DNA from: Rhizobium sp. FKL33
GTDB lineage: Bacteria; Pseudomonadota; Alphaproteobacteria; Rhizobiales; Rhizobiaceae
DNA: 64,000 bases
Direction: 5' to 3'
Assembly (NCBI RefSeq): GCF_005222915.1
Contig: NZ_STFX01000036.1
Coordinates: forward strand, 86,053 to 150,052
Part shown: positions 1 through 8,142 of the stretch, piece after piece
Layout of the letters: each line of letters begins with the position of its first letter
How positions within the stretch are numbered: the first letter of the stretch is position 1
Notes under the pieces: generated by a model
What the model was told of the DNA's origin: nothing
Databases searched by the model: none
What the model saw: the letters and a program-made list of their open reading frames with translations, nothing else
Program-made: the position numbers and the translations under genes

Positions 1-95
1 TTGAAGAAGGGATAGGCCCTAAGGGCTCTCTGCAGCTCGGCAGTACATGCCGTCATAGGAGTAAGGAGAGTAACCCAAATACCCCCCTTCTACTT
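1..95. other. Non-recQ sequence fused to truncated recQ
   Basis: The frame that becomes RecQ is open back to the window start, but the residues it encodes before about base 96 do not resemble the conserved RecQ N-terminus: no helicase motif 0 and no Walker A (GxGKS) motif. Homology begins abruptly at the residues [10 protein letters not shown]. The stretch is visibly AT-richer and less codon-like than the DNA after it. It is either a real rearrangement breakpoint or an assembly/contig-end artefact. I do not recognise its origin. Confidence 0.5.
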
Positions 96-110
96 CCGCT
101 GATTGCCCTG

Positions 111-1718
111 ATGCGCGATCAGGTCGAGGCGCTCAAGCAATTGGGCGTCCGCGCGGCCGCGCTGAATTCGGCCATGAGCCGCGAGGATTACCTCGACGCC
201 CGTCGCGCCATTTCACGCGGCGAACTGGATCTTCTCTATGTGACGCCGGAGCGCATCGTCACCCCGGCCTTCAAGGAGCTGGTCGGCTCGTCCAGAATCG
301 CGCTGTTCGCCATCGACGAGGCGCATTGCGTGTCGCAATGGGGCCATGACTTCCGGCCGGAATATCGTGAACTCGGAAAGCTCGGCGAGGACTATCCCGG
401 CGTGCCGAGAGTGGCGCTCACCGCCACCGCAGATCCGCATACGCGTGAGGACATCATCCGCGGCCTCGGTCTTGAGGGCGCGGAGGTGTTCACCACCTCG
501 TTCGACCGCCCGAACATTTCCTATGAAATCGTCGAGCGCGACCAGCCGCGCCAGCAATTGCTGCAATTTCTGTCACGTCACAAGGGATCGAGCGGTATCG
601 TCTACTGCCTCTCCCGCGCCAAGGTGGAAGACACCGCCGAATGGCTGAACGGCCAGGGCATCCGCGCGCTGGCCTATCACGCTGGCATGGAGAGAGCTGT
701 TCGCGACGCCCATCAGGACGCCTTTCTCAAGGAGGAAGATCTCTGTCTCGTCGCGACGGTCGCCTTCGGCATGGGCATCGACAAGCCGAATGTGCGCTAT
801 GTCGCTCATCTCGACCTGCCGGGCTCGGTCGAGGCCTATTATCAGGAAACCGGCCGGGCCGGTCGCGACGGATTACCGTCGAATGTCTGGATGGCTTACG
901 GCATGGCCGACGTCATCCAGCGCGGCCGCATGATCGACGAAGGCGGCGCGAGCGACGAGATCAAGCGCATCGAGCGCGGCAAGCTCAATGCGCTGCTCGC
1001 CATCTGCGAAACGGCAGGATGCCGGCGCCAGGCGATCCTCAAACATTTCGGCGAAGCCCATGCCGGCGGTTGCGGCAATTGCGACACCTGCCTGAAACCC
1101 GTCGACACCTGGGACGGCACCGAAGCCGCCATCAAGGCGCTGGCCGCCGTCTATCGCACCGGCGAGCGCTTCGGCGTCGGCCATCTCATCGATGTGCTTC
1201 TGGGCGTCGTCAACGAGAAGACCCAGCGCTTCGGCCATGTCGATATGCCCGTGTTTGGGGTCGGCAAGGACATCGCCGCCAAGACCTGGCAATCGGTCTA
1301 TCGGCAGCTGCTGGCGGCCGGCTATGTCGGCGTCGATCACAGCGCTTTCGGCGCGATCAAGCTCGACGAGCGGGCGCGCGCGGTGTTTCGCAAGGAAGAA
1401 ACAGTGCGCTTTCGCGTCGACCGTCCGACCAAGGGCAAGGCGGCGCGCAAGGCGTCCGCCAGTTCCACCCAGGCCCGTTCCTCGCTCGATGTCGCTGACG
1501 GCGAATTGTTTGAGGCGCTGAGGGCCGCGCGCAGCGCCATTGCCAGAGAGCTCGCCATTCCGCCCTATCTCGTCTTCCCCGACACGACGCTCGTGGCGCT
1601 CGCCACCGATCGACCTGATACGCCGGAGGCCATGCTCGCCATTTCCGGCGTCGGCCAGTCCAAGCTGGAGAAGTATGGCGAGGCCTTTCTCAACGTCATC
1701 GCCGAGCATCAAAGATAG
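111..1718 (+). CDS. recQ: ATP-dependent DNA helicase RecQ, N-terminally truncated
   Basis: RecQ is a 3'-5' superfamily 2 DNA helicase acting in recombination repair. The visible protein has the motif II box [19 protein letters not shown] (residues about 68-86), a helicase C-terminal half with the motif VI segment around [10 protein letters not shown] (about 246-255), a zinc-binding RQC region with four cysteines ([12 protein letters not shown] then CGNCDTC, about 302-328), a winged-helix segment, and a C-terminal HRDC domain (about 455-535). About 75-90 residues of a normal RecQ are missing at the front, including the Walker A lysine needed for ATP binding, so this copy as read would be inactive. 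The ATG at 111 is an internal methionine of the family alignment, not a genuine start. Confidence 0.9.
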   Translation: MRDQVEALKQLGVRAAALNSAMSREDYLDARRAISRGELDLLYVTPERIVTPAFKELVGSSRIALFAIDEAHCVSQWGHDFRPEYRELGKLGEDYPGVPRVALTATADPHTREDIIRGLGLEGAEVFTTSFDRPNISYEIVERDQPRQQLLQFLSRHKGSSGIVYCLSRAKVEDTAEWLNGQGIRALAYHAGMERAVRDAHQDAFLKEEDLCLVATVAFGMGIDKPNVRYVAHLDLPGSVEAYYQETGRAGRDGLPSNVWMAYGMADVIQRGRMIDEGGASDEIKRIERGKLNALLAICETAGCRRQAILKHFGEAHAGGCGNCDTCLKPVDTWDGTEAAIKALAAVYRTGERFGVGHLIDVLLGVVNEKTQRFGHVDMPVFGVGKDIAAKTWQSVYRQLLAAGYVGVDHSAFGAIKLDERARAVFRKEETVRFRVDRPTKGKAARKASASSTQARSSLDVADGELFEALRAARSAIARELAIPPYLVFPDTTLVALATDRPDTPEAMLAISGVGQSKLEKYGEAFLNVIAEHQR

Positions 1719-1721
1719 GTC

Positions 1722-1755
1722 TTTGACTTTTGTCAGCGTTCGTGAATAATGTCAG
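1722..1755. promoter_or_regulatory. Repeated TGTCA half-sites upstream of sorC-type regulator
   Basis: A TTTGAC and a TTTGTCA face each other at 1722-1735, and the hexamer TGTCAG is repeated directly at 1731-1736 and 1750-1755, two helical turns apart. The same half-site (AATGTCA) forms a near-perfect dyad at 9692-9714 upstream of the kinase operon. Inference: these are binding sites of the SorC-family protein encoded at 1786, giving autoregulation. Confidence 0.35.
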
Positions 1756-1785
1756 AAACGCTGCGCAAAGGGAGATGCGAGGGAC

Positions 1786-2745
1786 ATGCGGTCCACAGAC
1801 CAGATCATGCACAAGGCCGCCTGGCTTTATTACATGCACGGGCTCCGGCAGGACGAGGTCGCCAAGCAGCTCAACATTTCACGCGCCTCGATCGCCACCT
1901 ATCTCAGGCGCGCCCGCGAGATCGGCATCGTCAATATCTCCACTTCCACCCAGCTCTTCTCCGATGACGTTCTGGCGCGCAAGCTCGAAGACGCGCTGAG
2001 CCTGGAAACGGTCTGGATCGTGCCAGAGGACCGCTTGGCCATCGATCCGGCGGCGGAAATGCCTGTTGTCGCGGCGGCGGTCTTTCTCGAGCTGATCAAC
2101 AAGGGCGACCGGGTCGGCGTGGCCTGGGGCCGGACGGTCTATCATCTCGCCGATGTCATGCCCTATGCCGATCTCCAAGGCGTCACCGTCGTGCAGCTCT
2201 GCGGCAATCTCGGCGCGCCCTATAACTACCGCCCCGACCAATGCACGACCGAAATCGCCCGGCGGCTCAACGCCGAGGGCATCAATCTCTATGCGCCGCT
2301 GGTGCTGAGTTCCGAGCGGCTGGCGAGCGACCTGCGCAATGAGCCTGTCATTCGCGAACAACTTGCCTCGATCGCCGACTGTCAGCTGGTGCTCTATTCG
2401 GTCGGCGGCATCGAGAGCGACAGCCATCTGGTGCGCTGCGGCGCGCTGACGCCGGAGGAAATGCAGGCTCTGGGAGAGGGCGGCGCGGGCGGGGTCATCG
2501 CCGGCCAGGTCATCGATCATGAGGGCCGCTGGCTGGACTGTCCGCACAATCGCCGCTGCATTTCGGCGGATCTGGAGATCATCAAGACGATCCCCAAGCG
2601 GATGATGGTGGTGGAGGAGGATTCCAAGTTCCAGCCGCTGGTGGCGGCCATCAAGGGCGGCTTCGTTTCGCATCTCGTGGTGACGCATTCCATGGCGATG
2701 CGGCTTCTGGCCCGCTGGGAGGCTGAGGCCCCGAAACGCGGCTAA
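1786..2745 (+). CDS. SorC/DeoR-family sugar-binding transcriptional regulator
   Basis: A 319-residue regulator of the SorC family (EryD, DeoR of Bacillus, CggR relatives). Residues about 10-50 form a helix-turn-helix (HGLRQDEVAKQLNISRASI), followed by the large C-terminal phosphosugar-binding domain with glycine-rich loops (for example YSVGGIES and GGVIAGQVID). The length is normal. The ATG is preceded by GAGGG at a good distance. Family members respond to phosphorylated pentoses or tetritols. It sits directly before the aldolase/dehydrogenase gene, and similar TGTCA-type sites lie upstream of itself and of the kinase operon at 9793, so it probably controls the whole sugar locus (inference). 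The effector is not known. Confidence 0.85.
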   Translation: MRSTDQIMHKAAWLYYMHGLRQDEVAKQLNISRASIATYLRRAREIGIVNISTSTQLFSDDVLARKLEDALSLETVWIVPEDRLAIDPAAEMPVVAAAVFLELINKGDRVGVAWGRTVYHLADVMPYADLQGVTVVQLCGNLGAPYNYRPDQCTTEIARRLNAEGINLYAPLVLSSERLASDLRNEPVIREQLASIADCQLVLYSVGGIESDSHLVRCGALTPEEMQALGEGGAGGVIAGQVIDHEGRWLDCPHNRRCISADLEIIKTIPKRMMVVEEDSKFQPLVAAIKGGFVSHLVVTHSMAMRLLARWEAEAPKRG

Positions 2746-2764
2746 GGCCGCTCGAATAGAATTC

Positions 2765-2790
2765 TCCGCCCGGCCCGGATGCCGGGCGGA
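2765..2790. terminator. Intergenic hairpin between regulator and aldolase gene
   Basis: Perfect 10-bp stem TCCGCCCGGC / GCCGGGCGGA with a 6-nt loop, between the regulator stop and the aldolase start. There is no U-tract after it, so it may act as an attenuator or mRNA-stability element and not a full terminator. Confidence 0.4.
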
Positions 2791-2810
2791 ATCATGTTGA
2801 GGAGGAAACT

Positions 2811-4865
2811 ATGGACAATCTCTGGAACGACCAGGACGCCGAGCGGATGGTCGAAACCTATGCGGCGAAGGGCGTCAATCGCGATCTCGCGCTGCGCACC
2901 TATACGACCCGGCTTCTCGGCGGCGTGCCGAAACTGGTTTTGCATGGCGGCGGCAACACGTCGGTCAAGACCACCGTCACCGATCTCGTTGGCGATGAAT
3001 GGGATGTGCTCTGCGTCAAGGGCAGCGGCTGGGACATGGGCGTCATCGAGCCTGCCGGCCTGCCGGCGGTCAAGATCGCGCCGCTCTTGAAAGCCCGCAA
3101 GCTCGATCGCCTGTCGGACGAGGATATGGTGACGCTGCAGCGCGCCAATCTCATCGATCCCTCTTCGCCCAATCCCTCGGTCGAAGCGCTGTTGCACGCC
3201 TTCATTCCGCGTAAATTCGTCGATCACACCCATTCCACCGGCGTGCTCGCCATCGCCGATCTCTCCGACAGCATGGACCGCAGTAAGGAGCTCTATGGCG
3301 ACAAGATGGGCTATGTGCCCTATGTCATGCCGGGCTTCGCGCTCGCGAAACTGGCCGCCGAAGTCTATGACCGGAATCCCGACGTCGAGGGACTGATCCT
3401 CGACAAGCATGGCATCTTCACCTTCGGCGAAACCGCCAAGGAAGCCTATGACCGGATGATCCACTATGTGAGCATGGCCGAGGATTATGTTCGCGCCCAC
3501 GGCCGCAATCCCTTCACGCCTGCAGCGCTGCCGAGCGCGCTTGCCAAGCCCGAGGACATCGCGCCGATGCTGCGCGGCGCCGTCGCCGTGCCCAAGGGCG
3601 AGGGCCGTTTCGACCGTATGGTCAGCGAGTTCCGCACCTCTCCGGACATTCTCGCTTTCGTCAACGCAGCGGAAATCGAAGATATGGCGCGGCGCGGCGT
3701 CTCGACGCCGGATCTCTCCATCCGCATCAAGACCGGGCCTGTGGTGCTGGCCGCGCCCGAAGCCGCCAAGCTCGACGCTTACAAGGCCGACATCGCCGCC
3801 CGCGTTGCTGGCTTCGTCGAGGATTACACCAATTACTTCAAGGCGAATGACGGCCGCGATGGCGTCAAGAAGATCATGCTCGATCCCATGCCGCGCCTGA
3901 CGCTGGTGCCTGGCCTTGGCCTGTTCGGCCATGGTCGCACGCTGAAGGACGCGAAGATCGCCGCCGATGTCGCCGAAACCTGGATCGAGACCGCCCGCGA
4001 CGCCGAATCCATCGGCCGTTTCGAGCCGGTCAGTAAGCCTGACCTCTTCGATCTCGAATATTGGTCGCTGGAACAGGCCAAGCTCGCCGGCGCCAAGCCG
4101 AAGCCGTTCACCGGCCAGGTGGCGCTGGTCACCGGCGGCGCGGGCGCCATCGGCGCGGCTGTCGCCAAGGCCTTCGCCCGCGAGGGCGCCCATGTCGTGG
4201 TGCTCGATCTCGATGGCGCGAAGGCTGCGGAGGCGGCCAAGGCGGCCGGCAATATGTCGATCGGCGTCGCCTGCGACGTCACCGACCCGGCGTCGGTTCG
4301 CGCCGCTTTCGATAAGGCTGTCGCGACCTATGGCGGCGTCGATATCGTGATATCCAATGCCGGCGCGGCCTGGGAAAGCCCGATCGCGACCATGGACGAC
4401 GCCCTGCTGCGCAAGAGTTTCGAGCTCAACTTCTTCGCCCATCAGACTGTGGCGCAAAACGCCGTCCGTATCATGAAGGAGCAGGGCACGGGCGGCGCGC
4501 TGCTGTTCAACGCCAGCAAGCAGGCAATCAATCCGGGCGCAAAATTCGGCGCTTACGGTCTGGCGAAAGCGGCCACGCTTTTCCTGTCGCGCCAATATGC
4601 GCTCGAGCATGGCGCCGACGGCATCCGCGTCAACGCGGTCAATGCCGACCGGATCCGCTCAGGCCTGCTCAACGACGAGATGATCGCCAATCGCGCCGCA
4701 GCGCGCGGCCTATCCGTCAAGGATTACATGGGCGGCAATCTGCTTGGCCTCGAAGTGACCGCCGGGGATGTCGCACAGGCCTTCGTCCACCATGCGCTCG
4801 CCGAGCGGACAACGGCCGACGTGACGACCGTCGATGGCGGCAATATTGCTGCGATCTTGAGGTGA
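2811..4865 (+). CDS. Bifunctional class II aldolase / short-chain dehydrogenase
   Basis: A 684-residue fusion. Residues about 1-400 are a class II (zinc) aldolase/adducin domain, with the histidine motif DHTHSTGVLA (about 140) and a second histidine-containing segment LDKHGIFTFG (about 198-207). Residues about 425-684 are a Rossmann short-chain dehydrogenase with the GGAGAIG nucleotide loop, NAGA, and a YGLAKA catalytic Tyr/Lys (about 583-588). The architecture matches rhamnulose-1-phosphate aldolase/lactaldehyde dehydrogenase of rhizobial rhamnose catabolism. Such an enzyme cleaves a ketose 1-phosphate to DHAP plus an aldehyde and oxidises or reduces the aldehyde. No rhamnose isomerase or rhamnulokinase is nearby. 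The likelier substrate is a pentulose 1-phosphate made by the kinase and isomerase at 9793-12146 (inference). SD GAGGAGG precedes the ATG. Confidence 0.88.
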   Translation: MDNLWNDQDAERMVETYAAKGVNRDLALRTYTTRLLGGVPKLVLHGGGNTSVKTTVTDLVGDEWDVLCVKGSGWDMGVIEPAGLPAVKIAPLLKARKLDRLSDEDMVTLQRANLIDPSSPNPSVEALLHAFIPRKFVDHTHSTGVLAIADLSDSMDRSKELYGDKMGYVPYVMPGFALAKLAAEVYDRNPDVEGLILDKHGIFTFGETAKEAYDRMIHYVSMAEDYVRAHGRNPFTPAALPSALAKPEDIAPMLRGAVAVPKGEGRFDRMVSEFRTSPDILAFVNAAEIEDMARRGVSTPDLSIRIKTGPVVLAAPEAAKLDAYKADIAARVAGFVEDYTNYFKANDGRDGVKKIMLDPMPRLTLVPGLGLFGHGRTLKDAKIAADVAETWIETARDAESIGRFEPVSKPDLFDLEYWSLEQAKLAGAKPKPFTGQVALVTGGAGAIGAAVAKAFAREGAHVVVLDLDGAKAAEAAKAAGNMSIGVACDVTDPASVRAAFDKAVATYGGVDIVISNAGAAWESPIATMDDALLRKSFELNFFAHQTVAQNAVRIMKEQGTGGALLFNASKQAINPGAKFGAYGLAKAATLFLSRQYALEHGADGIRVNAVNADRIRSGLLNDEMIANRAAARGLSVKDYMGGNLLGLEVTAGDVAQAFVHHALAERTTADVTTVDGGNIAAILR

Positions 4866-4975
4866 GTCGCCGACTGGTAGACGGTGCTTTGAGGCCCTTT
4901 GATTACCCTTCACTGCAACGCGGTTGGCCCCGGTTGGCTTCTTGATGTTTGGGGTGCGGGTCGCTACGTTTGGCC

Positions 4976-5392
4976 ATGGCCTTAATTGTAAAGACCTTGG
5001 TTAGCGCAGAAACGGTCCGCGATGGCGGATCGCTTTCGGCGTGTTTTCGCGATGAGCAGGGCGGGGATTGGATTCTCTTTCTTCCTCTTCGCAAAGCCTT
5101 TCATGAGGGCCAGTTACAGAAGCTTGGCTTTGAAGGCCCAGTGCTGATCGATGCTGCGCCTGAGAGCAGGCCGGCAGATACACCGGGGCGTGTGTATAGC
5201 GCGCTGTCCGGGCCAAGTTCACTTCTAACCTGGCAAGAAGCGCAGGCATTGACTACCCAGTTCATTGCACAAGCGGCCGCGCTGGAAGAGTGCGCTGCGG
5301 GAGCGTTGAGCGAGCTATGCTTTGCTGTCGCAAGTGAGGGACAACTCCCTCCTCGCATGGAGCGCAAATCGGAAGGTAAAAGGCTTCGCTAG
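4976..5392 (+). CDS. Small hypothetical protein beside IS66 debris
   Basis: I do not recognise this 138-residue protein. The ATG at 4976 is preferred over an upstream in-frame TTG at 4949. The protein is soluble, mildly acidic in the middle and rich in Ala/Leu/Glu, with a basic tail. It has no signal peptide, membrane segment or obvious catalytic motif. It lies between the aldolase gene and an IS66 transposase remnant, and its composition is less GC-rich than its neighbours, which is consistent with cargo left by a mobile element. It could also be a decayed or spurious frame. Confidence 0.4.
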   Translation: MALIVKTLVSAETVRDGGSLSACFRDEQGGDWILFLPLRKAFHEGQLQKLGFEGPVLIDAAPESRPADTPGRVYSALSGPSSLLTWQEAQALTTQFIAQAAALEECAAGALSELCFAVASEGQLPPRMERKSEGKRLR

Positions 5393-5421
5393 GCCCACGT
5401 TATTCAGTCATGTTCCAAACC

Positions 5422-5613
5422 TCAGTTTGATCGGTAAGCCAAAGGAAATTGGTCGTCGATCTGGGTGTTTGAATGCCCGTTGACGATCCTTGTGAGAACG
5501 TCCGAAAGATAGGCCAGAGGCTCGACTTCATTGAGTTTGGCGATCTCGATCAGCGGCGCGATGGTTGACCAGTGTTCGGTCCTGGCGCCGGAACCGGCAA
5601 ACAGCGCATTCAC
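5422..5613 (-). pseudogene. IS66-family transposase (TnpC) C-terminal remnant
   Basis: About 63 codons encode the typical C-terminus of IS66 TnpC transposases: NALFAGSG, then EHWSTIAPLIE, KLNEVEPLAYLSDVLTRIV and NGHSNTQID. The rest of the roughly 500-residue transposase, the accessory tnpA/tnpB genes and the IS ends are absent. The coding match stops at the palindromic element at 5603, so a later event removed or displaced the upstream part. It marks past insertion-sequence activity between the aldolase gene and the ABC transporter. Confidence 0.75.
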
Positions 5614-5784
5614 TGAATGCGCTCAGTTTGCTTACAAACCCCTCGTTTTTCCATGAGGCTCGAAAACGAGGAGTTTTGATTCCGATATGTTCACGGTCTG
5701 AATCTGTAACGTTCCGTGAATCTAAGGCGTTTCGGAGTGCCTCCGAGGTTTGTCAGCAGTCTGAGCGCATTCACTGAATGCGCT
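5603..5784. repeat. MITE-like element with palindromic terminal repeats
   Basis: Two identical 21-bp sequences (5603-5623 and 5764-5784) consist of arms AGCGCATTCA and TGAATGCGCT around one central base, so each is itself a palindrome. Immediately inside, 5624-5640 (CAG..GCT.ACAAACC) and 5747-5763 are inverted copies matching at 14 of 17 positions, giving about 38-bp terminal inverted repeats. Internal stems include CCTCGTTTT (5641-5649) with AAAACGAGG (5663-5671), TTCACGG with CCGTGAA, and CGGAG-TGC-CTCCG. There is no coding capacity. The left end overlaps the IS66 remnant. No clear target duplication is seen outside the element. Confidence 0.55.
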
Positions 5785-5793
5785 GTCTGAATG

Positions 5794-5834
5794 ATGCGAT
5801 CACCATCTCGGTGGTCGCATTTTCATTTTTTCTC
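5794..5834 (+). terminator. Rho-independent terminator (plus strand)
   Basis: Stem ATGCGATCACC / GGTGGTCGCAT (one G-U pair) with loop ATCTC at 5794-5820, followed by TTTTCATTTTTT. No intact plus-strand gene precedes it closely, so it may belong to the lost part of the mobile insertion or to the gene at 4976. Confidence 0.6.
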
Positions 5835-5891
5835 AAAAGCATAAATATCTTCTGCCAGATATTCTTCTACCGAAAGAAGCTCGCTAGAAAG

Positions 5892-5923
5892 CAAAAAGCC
5901 CAGCCGGTTCGCCCCGGCTGGGC
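5892..5923 (-). terminator. Terminator of the ribose-type ABC operon
   Basis: Read on the minus strand, a stem GCCCAGCCGG / CCGGCTGGGC with a short loop (5898-5923) is followed by TTTTTGC. It lies just after the stop of the substrate-binding protein gene and closes that operon. Confidence 0.8.
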
Positions 5924-5949
5924 CCATTTCACATTTCTGAAACGCGATC

Positions 5950-6999
5950 TTACTTCGCGTTCGGGTTCGGCATCCAGGCGGGCATCGCCACGTCGGCATG
6001 GGCGAATTGCGGCAGTTTCGCGCCGAGTTCCTCGACATTCTTGATGTCCTTGTCGAGCAGATCCTTCTGGGTGATCAGCGTCGGCGGAACGATGACGTTG
6101 TGGCCGGGGTCTTCGCCGGCGAGCATCATGGCCAGCGCGCGGACCGACACCTGGCCGACCACGGCGGGGTTGGTGGCGGCGGTGGCGGCCCAGGCGGAGC
6201 CCGGCTCGCGCATCGCGGCGATGTCGGAGGTGGAGATGTCGGCGGAATAGATCTTGACGCTCGACGACAGGCCGGCTTCGTCGACGGCGATCTTGACACC
6301 CTTGGCGAATTCGTCATAGGGGGCGAACATCACGGTGATGTCGGGATTGGCCGAGATCACCGAACGCGCCTGGTTGGCTACGGAGTTGGCGATCGGATTG
6401 TCGAGCGTGCCGAACATCGCCTTTTCCTTGATGCCCGGATATTTCGCCTTGAACTGCTTCCAAGTCTCGTCGCGGCGGTCGAGCGGCGCGATGCCGGCGA
6501 CATAGACATAGCCGGCGTTGAAGCTCTCGCCGTTGTCCTTGATCGCCTGTTCGAGGGCGAGACGGGCGAGGTCGCGGTCGGACTGTTCGATCTGCGGGAT
6601 CTTGTCGTTTTCGACATTGACGTCGAAGGCGACGACCTTGATGCCGGCGGCCACCGCGCGCTGGGCGGCTTCCTTCATGGATTCGGTCAGGCCGTGCTGG
6701 ATGATGATGCCCTGCACGCCCATGGCGATGGCCTGGTCGACCATATCGGCCTGGAGTGCGGCGTCCTGACGGCTGTCGAGCACGCGCAGGTCGATGCCGA
6801 GCGCCTTCGACTGGGCTTCCACGCCCGCCAGATAGGACTGGAAGAAGTCGCCGGTCGAGAGATAGCGCACCAGCGCGATCTTCGTGCCGGGCTTGTCGAA
6901 GGGCACCGGCATATCGGCTGCGAAGGCCGCGCCTCCCAACGCGGCGGCGCCGAGGACGCCGAGGGTGAGTTTTCCGAGCAGTCTGCGGGTGATCGTCAT
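5950..6999 (-). CDS. Sugar ABC transporter substrate-binding protein (RbsB type)
   Basis: A 349-residue periplasmic binding protein of the ribose/autoinducer-2 family (peripla_BP_4). The start at 6999 (SD GGAGGAG) gives a signal peptide: basic MTITRRLLGKLT, hydrophobic core, then cleavage near AFA-ADMP. A longer reading upstream is basic and without homology, so it was rejected. Typical features include QDAALQADMVDQAIAMGV and GIIIQHGL in the first lobe and AFDVNVEN in the hinge region. It is the last gene of a three-gene importer operon that diverges from the kinase/isomerase/RuBisCO-like operon, so the ligand is probably that pathway's substrate, a pentose or modified pentose (inference). 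Confidence 0.88.
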   Translation of the reverse strand: MTITRRLLGKLTLGVLGAAALGGAAFAADMPVPFDKPGTKIALVRYLSTGDFFQSYLAGVEAQSKALGIDLRVLDSRQDAALQADMVDQAIAMGVQGIIIQHGLTESMKEAAQRAVAAGIKVVAFDVNVENDKIPQIEQSDRDLARLALEQAIKDNGESFNAGYVYVAGIAPLDRRDETWKQFKAKYPGIKEKAMFGTLDNPIANSVANQARSVISANPDITVMFAPYDEFAKGVKIAVDEAGLSSSVKIYSADISTSDIAAMREPGSAWAATAATNPAVVGQVSVRALAMMLAGEDPGHNVIVPPTLITQKDLLDKDIKNVEELGAKLPQFAHADVAMPAWMPNPNAK

Positions 7000-7087
7000 T
7001 GGGCTCCTCCACTTATTGACGGTCTGGTGTCTGTTCTTGCGCCTGCCGCCCGTTGATGGACCTGCGGCAAGCGATGGTCCGGGCCGG

Positions 7088-8140
7088 TCACCGCTTGCGG
7101 TGCGACAGCGCGAAGGTGAAGACGAGAGCGACGACAAGCACGCCGCCCTTGACGAAATCCTGGGTGTAATAGGGTGCGTTCATCATGGTCAGGCCCTGCA
7201 AGAGCACGCCGACGAACAGCGCGCCGATGGCCGTGCCGAAGGCGTTGGGCTTGGCTGCGCCCAGCACCGCGAAACCGATCAGCGCCGCCGCGACTGCATC
7301 CAGCAGCAGGTTGTTGCCCGAGGCGATGTCGCCGCGTCCCAGACGGGCGGCGAGCAGGATGCCGCCGATCGAGGCGAAGACGCCGGAGATGACATAGGCG
7401 CTGATCTTATAGGCGTTGACCGGCGCCCCGGCGAGCGAGGCGGCGCGTTCATTCGAGCCGACGGCGTACATCATGCGGCCGAAGCGGGTGTATTCCAGGA
7501 AGAACCAGATGACGATCGCCAGCACGATCAGCACCACCACCGACACCGGCAACAGGTTCGGCAGGATGAAATCGAAGCGATGGCGGCCGAGCGCCAGGAA
7601 GGCGGGCGAAAAGGTGCCGTTCGCCACGGTCCCATCCGGCAGGCTCATGCCGGTGGCGATCGAGCGTCCCTCGGTCGGAATGCGCTGCAGGCCGACGAGC
7701 AGGAACATCATCCCCAGCGTCGCGAGAAGATCCGGCACGCGCATGTAGACGATCAGCACGCCGTTGACGAGGCCGACGGCGACGCCGATCAGGATGCAGA
7801 CGACGGTGGCCGTCATCGCATCGCCGCCCATCACCACCATCACATAGGAGGAGGCCATCATCGCCGTGGTGGCGACGGAGCCGATCGAGAGGTCAAAGCC
7901 GCCCACCACCAGCGTGGCGGTGACGCCCAAAGCCAGAATGCCGGTGATCGACACCGATTGCAGGATGAAGACGGCGCTTTGCGGCGAAGCGAAACCGTCG
8001 GTCGACACGCAGAAGAACAGGATCAGGCCGAGCAGCAGCACGAGGAAGCCGTATTTGATGGCGAGCTCGCGGCCGGTCAGCTTGCGGGCCTGCATCGGCC
8101 GGTGGGTGAGGGGGGACGTGGCGTTCGTCTGTTCGGTCAT
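7088..8140 (-). CDS. Sugar ABC transporter permease (RbsC type)
   Basis: A 350-residue integral membrane permease of the BPD_transp_2 family, with about 8-10 hydrophobic segments starting near residue 30 (YGFLVLLLGLILFFCV). The conserved cytoplasmic segment GSNERAASLAGAPV near residue 235 contacts the ATPase. The signature VVGGFDLSIGS is typical of RbsC/XylH-type permeases. It starts 2 nt after the ATPase gene stop and is separated from the binding-protein gene by 88 nt, which contains a weak TGCCGC/GCGGCA dyad that might adjust the relative level of the binding protein. Confidence 0.9.
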   Translation of the reverse strand: MTEQTNATSPLTHRPMQARKLTGRELAIKYGFLVLLLGLILFFCVSTDGFASPQSAVFILQSVSITGILALGVTATLVVGGFDLSIGSVATTAMMASSYVMVVMGGDAMTATVVCILIGVAVGLVNGVLIVYMRVPDLLATLGMMFLLVGLQRIPTEGRSIATGMSLPDGTVANGTFSPAFLALGRHRFDFILPNLLPVSVVVLIVLAIVIWFFLEYTRFGRMMYAVGSNERAASLAGAPVNAYKISAYVISGVFASIGGILLAARLGRGDIASGNNLLLDAVAAALIGFAVLGAAKPNAFGTAIGALFVGVLLQGLTMMNAPYYTQDFVKGGVLVVALVFTFALSHRKR

Positions 8141-8142
8141 GA

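Noticed and set aside
641-1498. Long alternative frame inside recQ
   Set aside because: Arginine-rich shadow typical of high-GC antisense or shifted frames; the recQ frame has clear domain motifs.
2811-4865. Rhamnose catabolic operon
   Set aside because: The fusion resembles the rhizobial enzyme, but no rhamnose isomerase, kinase, mutarotase or rhamnose transporter is present in the window.
5778-6044. Possible plus-strand gene near the ABC terminator
   Set aside because: It begins inside the palindromic element, crosses two terminators and then reads antisense into the binding-protein gene.
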